Of a stretch of 64,000 bases of DNA, positions 1 through 10,011 are shown piece by piece. How positions within the stretch are numbered: position 1 is the first letter of the stretch; each line of letters starts with the position of its first letter. The DNA comes from Pseudemcibacter aquimaris (lineage in GTDB: Bacteria > Pseudomonadota > Alphaproteobacteria > Sphingomonadales > Emcibacteraceae). A model generated the notes under the pieces. The model had not been told where the DNA came from. It made no database searches and was given only the letters and a program-made list of their open reading frames with translations. The position numbers were made by a program, and so were the translations under genes. The DNA lies in assembly GCF_028869115.1 (NCBI RefSeq), contig NZ_CP079800.1, positions 1,674,001 to 1,738,000 of the forward strand. Reading direction: 5' to 3'.

Positions 1-1629
1 ATCATAATACTGGGTAAAATCAACACGGGTGATTTTATCGGTAAAATCACGGTAGAAACCTTCTACCTCGAACGAGCCACCATCATTTGGAAAACGGTGC
101 TCATATGCCACCAAAAATTCCCAAAGCTGTTCTGGTCTAATTTTGGTGTTACCATATTGATATTGTTCAATACGTTGGTCGTAACGCGTTACAAAATTAT
201 CAAATTCAAGTTGGCTGACTTTCTTTTCTGCGGTTAACCTGATTTGGTCACTGCCTGTCACGTCATAACGCACGTTTACACGAGGTTTAAAGTACGTGAA
301 ACTTGTATCACGACGATCAAGTAATGATCCATCAGGGAAAAGGTTTTCCGCAACGATATTTGAAAATTCAGTGATCAATGAGCTTTGAATTACAAGCTTT
401 GATGTCGCATTAAACGTGTGGTTTGCAAAAATTTCGTATCTGTTTTCTTTGATTTCCACCCGGTCTTCCGCGGCAAGTTCGAATGGGTCGACCGCTTCGT
501 CACGAGTATAACTTTCAAATGATTTATCGAATGTGTTAATGGCTGCTTCGCCACCCACTTCGAGAGTCATTTTACTGCCCAACGGATTTGTGAATGACCC
601 ACGGAAAATCTTTTCTTTCCTGACCGTATATTCATCTTCGTCCGTATAAATATACGCTGTGGTGTCCGTATCGGCGTATCTTTCGGCATTTTCATCTTCT
701 GCACGGCGGTTAATCACAAACAGTGCTTTAAAATCACCAAAAATACCTACCTTAGTCGAGAAATCACCACCAACTTCCCAGTTTTCTTCTTCGTCATCAT
801 TTAACCAACGAATACTTTGCGGGCTGTCACCTGTACGGATGCGGGCTTCATCACGGACCTGATTTTCCCCTTCGTATTGACCATTAAGACGTAATACCGC
901 CCCTTCTTCAAAGTTATAATCAATATTGGCGTTAAAGCGGTATCCACGTTCACGGTTTTCATTATCAATCAAACGGTTATCCGTATGAACATCCATATCA
1001 TCATAAAAGTTTTCGTAACGTGTGAAGAAACCATTATTGCTGGTACGTGCAGCGGAAAGCGTATAATTCAGTGCGCCTTTGGTGCCGCTATGGGAAATAA
1101 GTGCTTCGAAGCCTGGTTTATTGCCTTCTTTGGTTTCGCTTTTGAAATTCCAGAATGTACTTGAATTTGATGCACCGGATTTAAGCACGATATTGACCAC
1201 AAGTCCTTGACTTTGAACGTCAAGGCCGCTTGCCGCCCCACGGATTAGTTCAACGCGCTCAACCTGTTCCGCAGAGATACGGCCAAGTGTGTCATCGATA
1301 TTATTTGATTTACCGGCAAGACGCTTCCCATCGATTAGGATTTGGTCCCCTCCTGAGCCGAAACCACGTTCGCCACGATTTTGTGCGCCACCACCACGGC
1401 CACCACGCTGCTGACGATTTCTATTCAAAATTTCCTGTACACCCGGCACGCGTTGCAACATATCAAGTAATGTTACCGGCGCATATTCAACAAAAAAGTC
1501 GCTTCCATATGTGACAATTGCTGCGTCATCCGTATTTGATGCTTCCTGCGCCGTTGCAACAGATGCACTGATAGCCGTAGTCATTAATACATATGACAAG
1601 TGCTTTAATTTTGAATTTTTATTGTACAT
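1..1629 (-). CDS. TonB-dependent receptor, cut at its C-terminus by the window edge
   Basis: Outer-membrane receptor for TonB-driven uptake of an unknown ligand. The frame is open from the ATG at 1629 to base 1, giving 543 codons with no stop, so the end of the barrel lies outside. A Sec signal peptide ends near VATA-QE. The plug follows, with an Arg/Gly-rich insert (about residues 75-95) and then GGDQILIDGKRLAGK and the VELIRGA segment typical of plug domains. Protein and domain order match the next gene upstream closely (same insert, same ITRVDFT barrel motif), so the two are tandem paralogues. It lies 86 bp downstream of that gene and may share its transcript. The ligand cannot be told from sequence. 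Confidence 0.9.
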   Translation of the reverse strand, partial: MYNKNSKLKHLSYVLMTTAISASVATAQEASNTDDAAIVTYGSDFFVEYAPVTLLDMLQRVPGVQEILNRNRQQRGGRGGGAQNRGERGFGSGGDQILIDGKRLAGKSNNIDDTLGRISAEQVERVELIRGAASGLDVQSQGLVVNIVLKSGASNSSTFWNFKSETKEGNKPGFEALISHSGTKGALNYTLSAARTSNNGFFTRYENFYDDMDVHTDNRLIDNENRERGYRFNANIDYNFEEGAVLRLNGQYEGENQVRDEARIRTGDSPQSIRWLNDDEEENWEVGGDFSTKVGIFGDFKALFVINRRAEDENAERYADTDTTAYIYTDEDEYTVRKEKIFRGSFTNPLGSKMTLEVGGEAAINTFDKSFESYTRDEAVDPFELAAEDRVEIKENRYEIFANHTFNATSKLVIQSSLITEFSNIVAENLFPDGSLLDRRDTSFTYFKPRVNVRYDVTGSDQIRLTAEKKVSQLEFDNFVTRYDQRIEQYQYGNTKIRPEQLWEFLVAYEHRFPNDGGSFEVEGFYRDFTDKITRVDFTQYYD

Positions 1630-1715
1630 GTACCCTCGTTCTTACAGAATGTTACATTATACTATTTAAAAAACTCCTTTTACACAACGACTTATTCATA
1701 ACGATTTTGTGATCA

Positions 1716-3920
1716 CTAGAATGTGCCTTGTAATGAAAAGGTGATTTCCGTCGCCTGTTTTTCAAGGCGGGTAATCGTTCCGCCAAATTCATCAAACCGT
1801 TTATGGTCAGTATAATAATTGAATTCAGCGTCCCAACGCTGGGTATTAATATTTTCTGCTTCAAGTCGCATTTTAATGCCATTGTTGAATGTATATTCGG
1901 CGAAGGCTTCTAAACTAACTGACGGGTTAGATGGCCAACTATAATTAATATCGTTGCTTACACGGTCGCTTTGAAGCTCACCTGTAAATCCGTAACTGAC
2001 ACCCAGTTCATTTAAGTCATGACGGAAGTTTACACCAAATGTATGCGGGCTGCGCCAGTCGAACATACGCTTTTCACCAGTAAACTGGTCTATGGCTTCT
2101 GTTTTGTCATATTCATAACTTAAGCCAAGAACCGCATTGTTTAACCCAACAAAGCCTAGCCTTACACTTGTATTGGCCTTAAGACCATATGCGGTCGCAT
2201 CAGGAATGTTTCCTGATTTTGAAATAAAATCTATTGAATCGCGAAGGGCCGTTGTTGGCGGTAACGCAAAAAATTCATCAATACCAATTTCATCACCGCC
2301 AAAATCAACATATTCGGTGAAATCCACACGGGTGATATGGTCATTAAAGTCATGATAATAAAGTTCAATATCAAATGAACCGCCATCATTCGGGAAACGG
2401 TGTTCATATTGCAATGAATATTCCCAAACCTGTTCAGGACGGATATTGGTATTACCAACACGAAGCACATTTGCCATTCGGTCAAAACGGGTCACGAAAT
2501 TATTAAAGTTTAACTGACTGACTTTCTTTTCTGCTGTTGCGCGCAGCTGATCACTATTGGTTAAGTCATAACGTAAATTCACACGCGGTTTAAAATAAGT
2601 AAAACTGGTATTACGTGTTGTTGGCGTACCGCCAGCAAAAACGTTATCCGCGATAATTTTTGAAAATTCCGTAATTAAGGACGTCTGCATCACAAGCTTT
2701 GATGAAATGTTATAGCTGTGGATCGCGAATAATTCGTATCTGTTTTCTTTAATATCAACAAAATCACTGTTGGTAAGGTCCAGCGCATCACCCGCGTTTT
2801 CGCGTTCTTCGTTTCTGAATTCACGGTGGCTGGTGTTAATCGCCACTTCCGCACCATATTCAAGGGACTGTTTTTCGGTAAGTGACGTTGTCAGTGATGA
2901 ACGGAAAATGCGTTCTTTTTTATTTTCCGCTGTATTTTCAATATTATATTCAAATTCTTCGGGGCCAGTACCGTTAAAACGGTTATGGGTTTCTTTTTTA
3001 TCTTCCCCGTTAATCAGGAATAAGAATTTGAAATTTCCAAGGGCATCAAAATTGCGTGTGTAATCACCGCCGATTTCCCACTTATTATTTTTACCTTGTG
3101 TATTCCATGTTAAGGGACGCAGCGTGTCTGATGTCTTGTCACGGGTTTCAAGGCCAGTCCACCTACCCGGATCAAATAAGCCATTTAGGCGAAATGTTGA
3201 TCCATCCTCAAACCCGTACGTCAGGTTCGATACGATCTCAACGGTTTTGAAATCAAAACTATTATCAATAAATTGATCCGCCGTTTTAACGCCAACATCA
3301 TCATAGAACCCTTCTAGGCGCTCATTATTAAAACCGCCACGTCTTCGTTCAACGCTTAATGTATAATCAAGCGCATCTTTTGAACCACTATGGGACACAA
3401 GAAAACCAGGCTGGTTTCTGTGATGAATGGTATAACGGTTTTGAACTTTCCAGAATGTTGTCGAAGAGCTTGCCCCTTCGGCAAGTGTGATGTTAATCAC
3501 AAGGCCCTGGCTTTGAACATCAAGTCCCGCCGTCGCACCACGAATAAGTTCTATTTTTTCAATCTGATCTGCAGAAATTCGTCCAAGCGTGTCATCAACG
3601 CTGTTTGTTTTACCGGCAAGGCGTTTACCATCAATCAAAATCTGATCGCCGCCAGCACCAAAACCACGGTCGCCCCCGCCACGGCCACCGCCACCGCCAC
3701 CACGGCGCTGGTTTTTATTTTTATCCAGAATTTCTTTTGCACCGGGAATGATATTCAACATATCAAGAAGCGTAACAGCGTTATAACTATCAAAGTAACT
3801 TTTTTCATAGGTCACAACAGACGCATCACCAACGGTTTCTACCTTTTGTGCATATGTGATTTGCGAAAAACCAAATACCGTTGAAAGCAATATTACTTTA
3901 AATTTACTGTTACGTCCCAT
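1716..3920 (-). CDS. TonB-dependent receptor, tandem paralogue
   Basis: A 734-residue outer-membrane receptor: signal peptide (about 1-24, ending ITYA-Q), plug (about 45-165) and a beta-barrel ending in a terminal Phe, the usual outer-membrane assembly signal. Between the first plug segment (IPGAKEIL) and GGDQILIDGKRLAGK there is a low-complexity run of Gly and Arg (about residues 67-85), also present in the downstream paralogue. The gene is first in a leftward pair and diverges from the serine hydrolase at 4132 across a 211-bp AT-rich gap. Family membership is secure. The substrate is unknown, although the divergent hydrolase hints at a processed oligomer or amide. Confidence 0.93.
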   Translation of the reverse strand: MGRNSKFKVILLSTVFGFSQITYAQKVETVGDASVVTYEKSYFDSYNAVTLLDMLNIIPGAKEILDKNKNQRRGGGGGGRGGGDRGFGAGGDQILIDGKRLAGKTNSVDDTLGRISADQIEKIELIRGATAGLDVQSQGLVINITLAEGASSSTTFWKVQNRYTIHHRNQPGFLVSHSGSKDALDYTLSVERRRGGFNNERLEGFYDDVGVKTADQFIDNSFDFKTVEIVSNLTYGFEDGSTFRLNGLFDPGRWTGLETRDKTSDTLRPLTWNTQGKNNKWEIGGDYTRNFDALGNFKFLFLINGEDKKETHNRFNGTGPEEFEYNIENTAENKKERIFRSSLTTSLTEKQSLEYGAEVAINTSHREFRNEERENAGDALDLTNSDFVDIKENRYELFAIHSYNISSKLVMQTSLITEFSKIIADNVFAGGTPTTRNTSFTYFKPRVNLRYDLTNSDQLRATAEKKVSQLNFNNFVTRFDRMANVLRVGNTNIRPEQVWEYSLQYEHRFPNDGGSFDIELYYHDFNDHITRVDFTEYVDFGGDEIGIDEFFALPPTTALRDSIDFISKSGNIPDATAYGLKANTSVRLGFVGLNNAVLGLSYEYDKTEAIDQFTGEKRMFDWRSPHTFGVNFRHDLNELGVSYGFTGELQSDRVSNDINYSWPSNPSVSLEAFAEYTFNNGIKMRLEAENINTQRWDAEFNYYTDHKRFDEFGGTITRLEKQATEITFSLQGTF

Positions 3921-4131
3921 TATGTATCCCGACTGACTTTTTAAGAATAATTATTAGTTGTTATGTTATTACGTGTTAGATAGCAAAAAACCTGTGAAAA
4001 AAAAGCAAAAAAAGTGAAATAATTTTCAATAGCTTGTTTTTTATTGGAACCATTCTAAAAATAATCCTTTTGAAATGGTATGTTACGGTATATTCTTAAA
4101 ACAATAATAAATGATGAATTAAGAGGGAAAT

Positions 4132-5688
4132 ATGATCAAAACATCGATTAAACGAACGCTACTTGCTGCATCTATGATGATTGGTGCGTCTTCAATTGCT
4201 TATTCGGCTGATATGACCGAAAAGCAACTTGATAAATTCGTGTCGTATGCGATGGCTGAATTTAATATACCCGGTATTGCGGTCGGCGTCATTAAAAACG
4301 GAAATATCAAACATTTAAAAGGATATGGCGTTCGCGATGTAACGACCGGTGAACCTGTGGATGGTGATACTATGTATGCCATTGCATCAAACAGTAAGGC
4401 CTTTACCGCAGCCGCCCTTGCGATACTTGTGGATGATGGGGTTCTTACCCTTGATGATAAGGTTATTGATTATCTTCCGAATTTCAGAATGATGGATCCA
4501 TGGATCACCGCAGAATTCACCATACGTGACCTGCTCACCCACCGAAGCGGCATGGGCCTTGGTGCGGGTGATTTAATGTTTTGGCCATCAACCGGGGTTA
4601 ACCGTCAGGAAATCATTGAAAATGTAAGGCACCTAAAAATGGTCAGTGGCTTTAGATCGGAATATGCCTATGACAATACGCTTTATGTTGTTGCGGGCGA
4701 AGTTATCGCAGCCGCCAGCGGCATGTCATACGAAGAATTTGTGCAAACGCGCATTATGAACCAGCTCGCCATTGGTGACAGATGCCGTGCGGATATTACC
4801 ACAGTTCACGAAGACCCCAATGTTGCAGAACCACATGTCGAGGTTGACGGAAAATTACAAATTGCCGGAAGACTTAATGAAGAAGGCAAACCAATGGTAA
4901 TTGCCGCTGCAGGGGGTATTCAATGCAGTGCCCGTGCCATGTTAAAATGGGTACAAACCCACTTAAATGATGGTGCAGGGTTAATGAGCAAAACACAACA
5001 TGATGATATGTGGACACCACAAACCATCCAGCCCGTTAGTTCAAACGACAAAAATTGGCACGGTACCAATTTCGCAGCATATGGCCTTGGTTTTAGGCTT
5101 AAAGATTATCATGGTTTAAAACATGTATCCCACACAGGTGGTCTATTGGGTATGGTTACATATACAGTCATGATCCCACAGGAACGCCTTGGGATCGTTG
5201 TATTGACCAATGCGGAAAATGGATCCGCCATGCGCGCCATTATGGAAAACATCAGCCAAACATACCTTGAAACAGGCGATGTGGACTGGACGGCTAGGTA
5301 CGCCGAAATACGCAAGAGGTCACAAGAACGTGCCGCAAGACAGGTTGCCGCCGAACGCGCAGACGCAAATGCGGAGGCCTTATTACCATTATCAGATTAT
5401 ACAGGTCTTTACCGTGACCCGTGGTTTGGTGATGTGACCGTTTCAATGGAAAATGGTACTCTTTATTTCACCGCCCACAAATCGAAGAAGCTTAATGGCC
5501 CAATGAACCCTTTCAAATTCAATACGTTTGAGGTTATCTGGAAAGACCGTAGCTTTAGTGCGGATGCTTACGCCATGTTCAGTACCGATTTCGAAGGAAA
5601 AGTGAACGGCTTAAAAATGAAGCCGATATCCCCCCTCACCGATTTTAGTTATGATTTCCATGACCTTGATTTTACCAAGATCGAATAA
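4132..5688 (+). CDS. secreted serine hydrolase, class C beta-lactamase / DD-peptidase family
   Basis: A 518-residue exported enzyme with a Sec signal peptide (cleavage near AYSA-D, residue 26). The three motifs of the penicillin-binding serine hydrolase fold are present: S86-N-S-K89 (nucleophile and general base), Y180-D-N182, and H334-T-G336 in place of KTG. The C-terminal part (about 420-515) looks like the DUF3471-type lipocalin-like domain often attached to this family. Members include esterases, D-aminopeptidases and peptidases. True beta-lactamase activity is less likely given the HTG motif and extra domain, but cannot be excluded. It ends 2 bp before the convergent kinase gene at 5691, leaving no room for a separate terminator. 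Confidence 0.9.
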   Translation: MIKTSIKRTLLAASMMIGASSIAYSADMTEKQLDKFVSYAMAEFNIPGIAVGVIKNGNIKHLKGYGVRDVTTGEPVDGDTMYAIASNSKAFTAAALAILVDDGVLTLDDKVIDYLPNFRMMDPWITAEFTIRDLLTHRSGMGLGAGDLMFWPSTGVNRQEIIENVRHLKMVSGFRSEYAYDNTLYVVAGEVIAAASGMSYEEFVQTRIMNQLAIGDRCRADITTVHEDPNVAEPHVEVDGKLQIAGRLNEEGKPMVIAAAGGIQCSARAMLKWVQTHLNDGAGLMSKTQHDDMWTPQTIQPVSSNDKNWHGTNFAAYGLGFRLKDYHGLKHVSHTGGLLGMVTYTVMIPQERLGIVVLTNAENGSAMRAIMENISQTYLETGDVDWTARYAEIRKRSQERAARQVAAERADANAEALLPLSDYTGLYRDPWFGDVTVSMENGTLYFTAHKSKKLNGPMNPFKFNTFEVIWKDRSFSADAYAMFSTDFEGKVNGLKMKPISPLTDFSYDFHDLDFTKIE

Positions 5689-5690
5689 CA

Positions 5691-7109
5691 TCAAACCTTA
5701 TTAAGCGGGATATCAATCCAGAATGTAGTCCCCTCGCCGTGAACGGTATTAAACCCTATTTTACCGCTCATGGCGTCGACCAGCCCTTTAACGATGGCAA
5801 GGCCAGCGCCAGTGCCCTCAATCGCCCTGTTATCAACGCCAGCACGGTTAAAAGGTTTAAATACGTTGCTGATCTCGTTTTTCGCAATACCGTGTCCCTC
5901 GTCCTTTACAGTGATCCTAAGAACATCGTCATTTAATTCAAAAATATTGAGCCAGATTTTTCCGCCACGGTTACCGTATTTTGCCGCGTTACCAATAAGT
6001 GCCGTTAAAATTTGTGTGATCCATTCTTCACGGGAATATATAAATGCTAACCCGGAAACATGGTCCGTATCGTCGATGATATAAAGACTGGCACCGTATT
6101 TGGCGGCGATCTCTTTTACTTTTTCTTCGTTTGGTTCAATAAGCTCGCTAAGACGGATTTTTCTTAATTTCTTCGGTAGACTTTGGCTTTCAATGCTACT
6201 TAAGTTCAATAGATCATTAATCAACGTTAATAAGCGCAAGCCGGAAAAATGAATATTTCCGATGAACCCTTTCTGTTTATCATTTAACGGTCCATACATT
6301 TCCATTTTTAGGGCATCAGAAAAACCAATAATGATATTAAGGGGTGTTCTTAATTCATGGCTCATATTCGTCAGGAAAACCGATTTTGATTTATTGGCAA
6401 CATTGGTTTCCATTAACGCATGCGACAATGCATTTTTTACGGCAACGCTTTTTTCAATTTTCTTTTCAAGTTCGTTTCTTGTGCGCCCGAGTGTTAACAG
6501 CAACAAACTTATCATAATTAAAATCAGCACAAGATATATCGGCGAAACGCTTCTTGCAAAGGATGTATTATCAACACCCGATACATCAAATTCCAAATAG
6601 AACCAATAAGCGTGAATTGTTAAATGCGTAATTAATAAAAACAGCACTAACGCTTTTTCAAGTGAATATGATTCATCATCATAATTATGAAGCACATATG
6701 TTGACCCAATCAGGAATAAAGTATTAAAGCCAATAATGACCATTCGTCTTGTTTCATCTTCGAACGGATTAAATAAGCCATATGTATTAATCAGCGCGCA
6801 AAGTATGATGGCACCGATGAATATTTTCTTATTCACTTTGACTTCACCAAATTCAATAAAGCCCATCAAAAGCGCAAAATATGAAAATGATGCAGATGTA
6901 TTAAAAACATAAATATAGGTATCCATGTTTCGAATTTCCGGCATAGTGGATAAAACAGTATCCACCGTAAGCGTACAGGAAAAAATCACCCACCACATAA
7001 TGGAACGTGGACGGCTATGTACAATCCACAATATGAACATCAATACGGCAATCACAGCGATAATCACTGCACTGCTAAACTGTATTGTATATCCGTCAAG
7101 AGTATTCAT
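5691..7109 (-). CDS. 7-TM sensor histidine kinase, type A copy 2
   Basis: Last gene of the four-kinase leftward array. The N-terminal 210 residues contain about seven membrane helices and form an unrecognised sensor. Then come a short coiled linker, a HisKA domain with phospho-acceptor H251 (SHELRTPLN), and a HATPase_c domain with N-box NAAKYG, G1 DEGHGIA and G2 GTGAGLAI. All catalytic motifs are intact. It shares STMPEIR near residue 55 and ANKSKSxFLTN before the His box with the kinase at 8593, and differs from the other two, which defines type A. It starts 8 bp after the type B copy 2 gene with a good AGGAA ribosome binding site. No receiver domain is attached. Confidence 0.93.
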   Translation of the reverse strand: MNTLDGYTIQFSSAVIIAVIAVLMFILWIVHSRPRSIMWWVIFSCTLTVDTVLSTMPEIRNMDTYIYVFNTSASFSYFALLMGFIEFGEVKVNKKIFIGAIILCALINTYGLFNPFEDETRRMVIIGFNTLFLIGSTYVLHNYDDESYSLEKALVLFLLITHLTIHAYWFYLEFDVSGVDNTSFARSVSPIYLVLILIMISLLLLTLGRTRNELEKKIEKSVAVKNALSHALMETNVANKSKSVFLTNMSHELRTPLNIIIGFSDALKMEMYGPLNDKQKGFIGNIHFSGLRLLTLINDLLNLSSIESQSLPKKLRKIRLSELIEPNEEKVKEIAAKYGASLYIIDDTDHVSGLAFIYSREEWITQILTALIGNAAKYGNRGGKIWLNIFELNDDVLRITVKDEGHGIAKNEISNVFKPFNRAGVDNRAIEGTGAGLAIVKGLVDAMSGKIGFNTVHGEGTTFWIDIPLNKV

Positions 7110-7117
7110 ATTTATTC

Positions 7118-8560
7118 CTAAACCCGTAATGCCCGCTGTTCTGTTTTTGGAACATCAATCCAGAATGTTGATCCAACGCCAACTTTACTGATGAAATCAA
7201 TTGACCCATTCATATCTTCGATTAATTGCTTTGCAATAGAAAGTCCGACACCGACCCCTTCGATTTTTGTGTCATCTTTACCGGCCCGGTCAAATGGTCT
7301 AAAGACGCGGTCCTGATTATTTTGCGAAATCCCTGGCCCTTTATCGGTTACGGAAATTCGGTAAAAACGATCATCCACTTCTGACATGGCAAGAATAATG
7401 TCTGATTTTTTATCACCATATTTTGCGGAATTAGATACCAGATTAATCAGAATTTGTGACACACGAATTTGATCAACAAAAATCGCGGCTGATGATCTTT
7501 TTTCACTCGGGATTTTATTTTCCAAAATAATCTGAACGTCCGTTTTACCAACGATTTCATTTAGAAGAGGCAATGTTTTATTCACAAGCGATATCAAATT
7601 TACATTGTCAGAATTAATTTCAACTTTGCCTTCTTCGATATTTGATAGATGCAACAGATCGGTGATTAATTTTAAAAGGAATTCACCGCCATTATGAATA
7701 TGGTCGATATATTCCATCTGTTTTTCATTAAGATCACCATAAAAATCAAGCTTAAGGCTTTCTGAATAACCAAGAATACCATTTAGTGGTGTTCTTAATT
7801 CGTGGCTCATATTTTTAAGAAACACATCCTTTTCCACATTGGCTTTTTTTGCAGCCTCTAGCGCAACAGAAAGTGATTGTTCCAAGCTTTTTTGTATTTC
7901 ACTTTCTGATTTAAGCTGTCCCCTGCGCCAGGCAATAACAAGTGTGATAAGCGCAAGTGAGATAAAAATATGACTTAAGTAAGCAAGCGCCAAGCTAAGC
8001 AATACGCCATAATTAAAAGCAGGGTTATCAAAATCAAATCCGATTAAAATCCAAAATCCCATAACCGCCAATTGAAATGACATCCAAAACATAGCGAAAT
8101 ATTTTTCCACAAGAAAACATTTTCTTGTAAGCCGCGTCATCGCATAAATCGAAATACAATATGGGATGATTGCAAATGCGACGATCGCCTGGGTTCTTGC
8201 AGCAAGTTCCGCGGATAGACCGAGCTGCACCAGACACACAAGAATGAATGCCACCATATAGCCGGCGATATGTTTCCAATTATATTTGATTTCAGCAAAT
8301 GTTAAACAACCAATCATCAGCAGCACATCCGATGCGACAATCGCAACATTGCCAACGTAAATGATAAATTCATTATCATATTGAATTGAATCCGATGAAA
8401 TCAAACTATTCACAAGACGAAATAATGGAAACCCGCACCACCACATAATGGCGTCAATATCTGAATTTTGTCGCCAGAAAAAACATAATATGAATAGCAA
8501 TATTGCGTAAAAGAAGCTGCTTATGCTTGTAATGGTCGCAATATCAAGAAAAAAATCCAA
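7118..8560 (-). CDS. 7-TM sensor histidine kinase, type B copy 2
   Basis: A 480-residue orthodox membrane kinase. About seven helices lie in residues 1-210, H253 in SHELRTPLN is the phosphorylation site, and N-box NSAKYG, G1 DKGPGIS and G2 GVGVGLSI complete the ATPase. The start is a TTG at 8560 preceded by AAGGGG at about 8 bp. The choice is supported by alignment to the type B copy 1 protein (LDIAT vs IDVAT at the N-terminus) and by the lack of any early ATG. It resembles the kinase at 10008 much more than its direct neighbours (LISSD, YVGN/YIGN, EKxVFLK, GVGxGL). It is separated by 32 bp from the upstream type A gene and by 8 bp from the downstream one. Confidence 0.92.
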   Translation of the reverse strand: MDFFLDIATITSISSFFYAILLFILCFFWRQNSDIDAIMWWCGFPLFRLVNSLISSDSIQYDNEFIIYVGNVAIVASDVLLMIGCLTFAEIKYNWKHIAGYMVAFILVCLVQLGLSAELAARTQAIVAFAIIPYCISIYAMTRLTRKCFLVEKYFAMFWMSFQLAVMGFWILIGFDFDNPAFNYGVLLSLALAYLSHIFISLALITLVIAWRRGQLKSESEIQKSLEQSLSVALEAAKKANVEKDVFLKNMSHELRTPLNGILGYSESLKLDFYGDLNEKQMEYIDHIHNGGEFLLKLITDLLHLSNIEEGKVEINSDNVNLISLVNKTLPLLNEIVGKTDVQIILENKIPSEKRSSAAIFVDQIRVSQILINLVSNSAKYGDKKSDIILAMSEVDDRFYRISVTDKGPGISQNNQDRVFRPFDRAGKDDTKIEGVGVGLSIAKQLIEDMNGSIDFISKVGVGSTFWIDVPKTEQRALRV

Positions 8561-8592
8561 TTGTCACACCCCTTAGTCAATTGCATTATTAA

Positions 8593-10011
8593 TTAATAGA
8601 GCGGAAATTCAACCCAAAATTCACTTCCGACATAACTTTCGCTTTTAAAACCGATTGTACCATCCATTAACTCCGTTAGCCCCTTAGTAATTGGAAGGCC
8701 CGTTCCGGCACCATCGACCCCCTGATATTCAAAACCTGCGCGGTTTAATGGTTTGAATACATTATGAAAGTGGCGTTTGTCTATACCTATTCCTTCGTCA
8801 ATGATAGAAAAACGATACTTGTCATGGTCTGTTTTCCCATGAATTAACCTAATGCGGCTATTTGTCTGACTATATTTAATCGCATTATCCAGTAATGATT
8901 TCATGATTTGATTAAAGGCTTTTATATCAACTTTAATCACATCTTTTTCACGTAATTCAAAATCACTGTCGAGTTTATCAATAGAGAAACGTCTTTGTTT
9001 TTCTTTCATTTCTTCTTTTATTTTGGGAAATAACCAACCCATAATTTCATCCGGTTTTTCATCAACCAGATCGATGTCAACAATGCCCGCCTCAATATTG
9101 GATAGGTTTAACAGACCCGTGATTAATTTATGCAGGCTTTTACCACTGTCATTAATGCTTTTAACGAATTCGGACTGTTTATCGCTTAATTTCCCGGCGA
9201 TATCGCTTAACAGCACCTCGGAAAAACCAAGTATACTATTAAGCGGCGTTCTTAATTCATGGCTTAAATTCGTCAGGAAAATTGATTTCGATTTATTGGC
9301 CATGTTTGCTTTGGACAAGGCATCAGAAATGCCCTCTTGCGCTTTTTTATAACGGTTATTTTCAAAAAACAGTTGGTATCTTCTACGTGCCATAATCAAA
9401 AACAGCAAATCGATAATGATCATCGCATCAATTACGTAAATGGCCGCAAAGCTTAAAATTCTATATTGAAGATTATCTTGAATAACGCCTTCGATTTCAA
9501 TGAACCAGCTTAAATATACGAGGATATGTGCAGTGATTAGGATTTGTAAAAACAGCTTTTCCAAGAAATAGCTTTTTTTATTTAAATGATTTAACGCATA
9601 CATACAGCTTAAAAGTACTAAGGAAATAAACGCGGCCGTGACATTAAGGCGGATGTTAATATTAAATGATAAAAGAGCATCCATTATTTCAAATAAAATA
9701 TAGGATAACAGTATCGCCCAGATGTATATTTCCTGGATTTTTACATGGCAAAATTGCCATATACCGTTCATCAACAAGACATAAGCAAGAACGCCAATAA
9801 AATTAAGCACATAATTTATCGGAACAGCAGTACGGATTTCAGGGAACATTGAAACGAACCCTTCAACCGAAAGCAGAAGTGACGCATATATGCACCATTT
9901 AAGCCCTTCAATATCACTGTTTTTACGGGAAAAATTGTAAATAACGACGCATAAAACAACATGCGTTAACGTGATCATCAATTGTATGGTGAAGATGTCA
10001 AATTCCATCAT
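8593..10011 (-). CDS. 7-TM sensor histidine kinase, type A copy 1
   Basis: A 472-residue membrane kinase with about seven helices in residues 5-210 and a HisKA His at H251 (NLSHELRTPLN). The ATPase motifs NAIKYS, DEGIGID and GAGTGLPI are intact, though the Pro in the G2 box is unusual. It is translationally coupled to the upstream type B gene: its ATG overlaps that gene's stop in an ATGA. The sensor region carries the type A mark SMFPEIR near residue 55. The input signal is unknown. The same length and His position as the other type A copy (472 residues, H251) argue for a recent shared origin. Confidence 0.93.
   Translation of the reverse strand: MMEFDIFTIQLMITLTHVVLCVVIYNFSRKNSDIEGLKWCIYASLLLSVEGFVSMFPEIRTAVPINYVLNFIGVLAYVLLMNGIWQFCHVKIQEIYIWAILLSYILFEIMDALLSFNINIRLNVTAAFISLVLLSCMYALNHLNKKSYFLEKLFLQILITAHILVYLSWFIEIEGVIQDNLQYRILSFAAIYVIDAMIIIDLLFLIMARRRYQLFFENNRYKKAQEGISDALSKANMANKSKSIFLTNLSHELRTPLNSILGFSEVLLSDIAGKLSDKQSEFVKSINDSGKSLHKLITGLLNLSNIEAGIVDIDLVDEKPDEIMGWLFPKIKEEMKEKQRRFSIDKLDSDFELREKDVIKVDIKAFNQIMKSLLDNAIKYSQTNSRIRLIHGKTDHDKYRFSIIDEGIGIDKRHFHNVFKPLNRAGFEYQGVDGAGTGLPITKGLTELMDGTIGFKSESYVGSEFWVEFPLY

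Noticed and set aside
4132-5688. Serine hydrolase as a true beta-lactamase resistance gene
   Set aside because: HTG replaces KTG and there is an extra C-terminal domain, as in peptidase or esterase members of the family. The evidence supports only the broad family.
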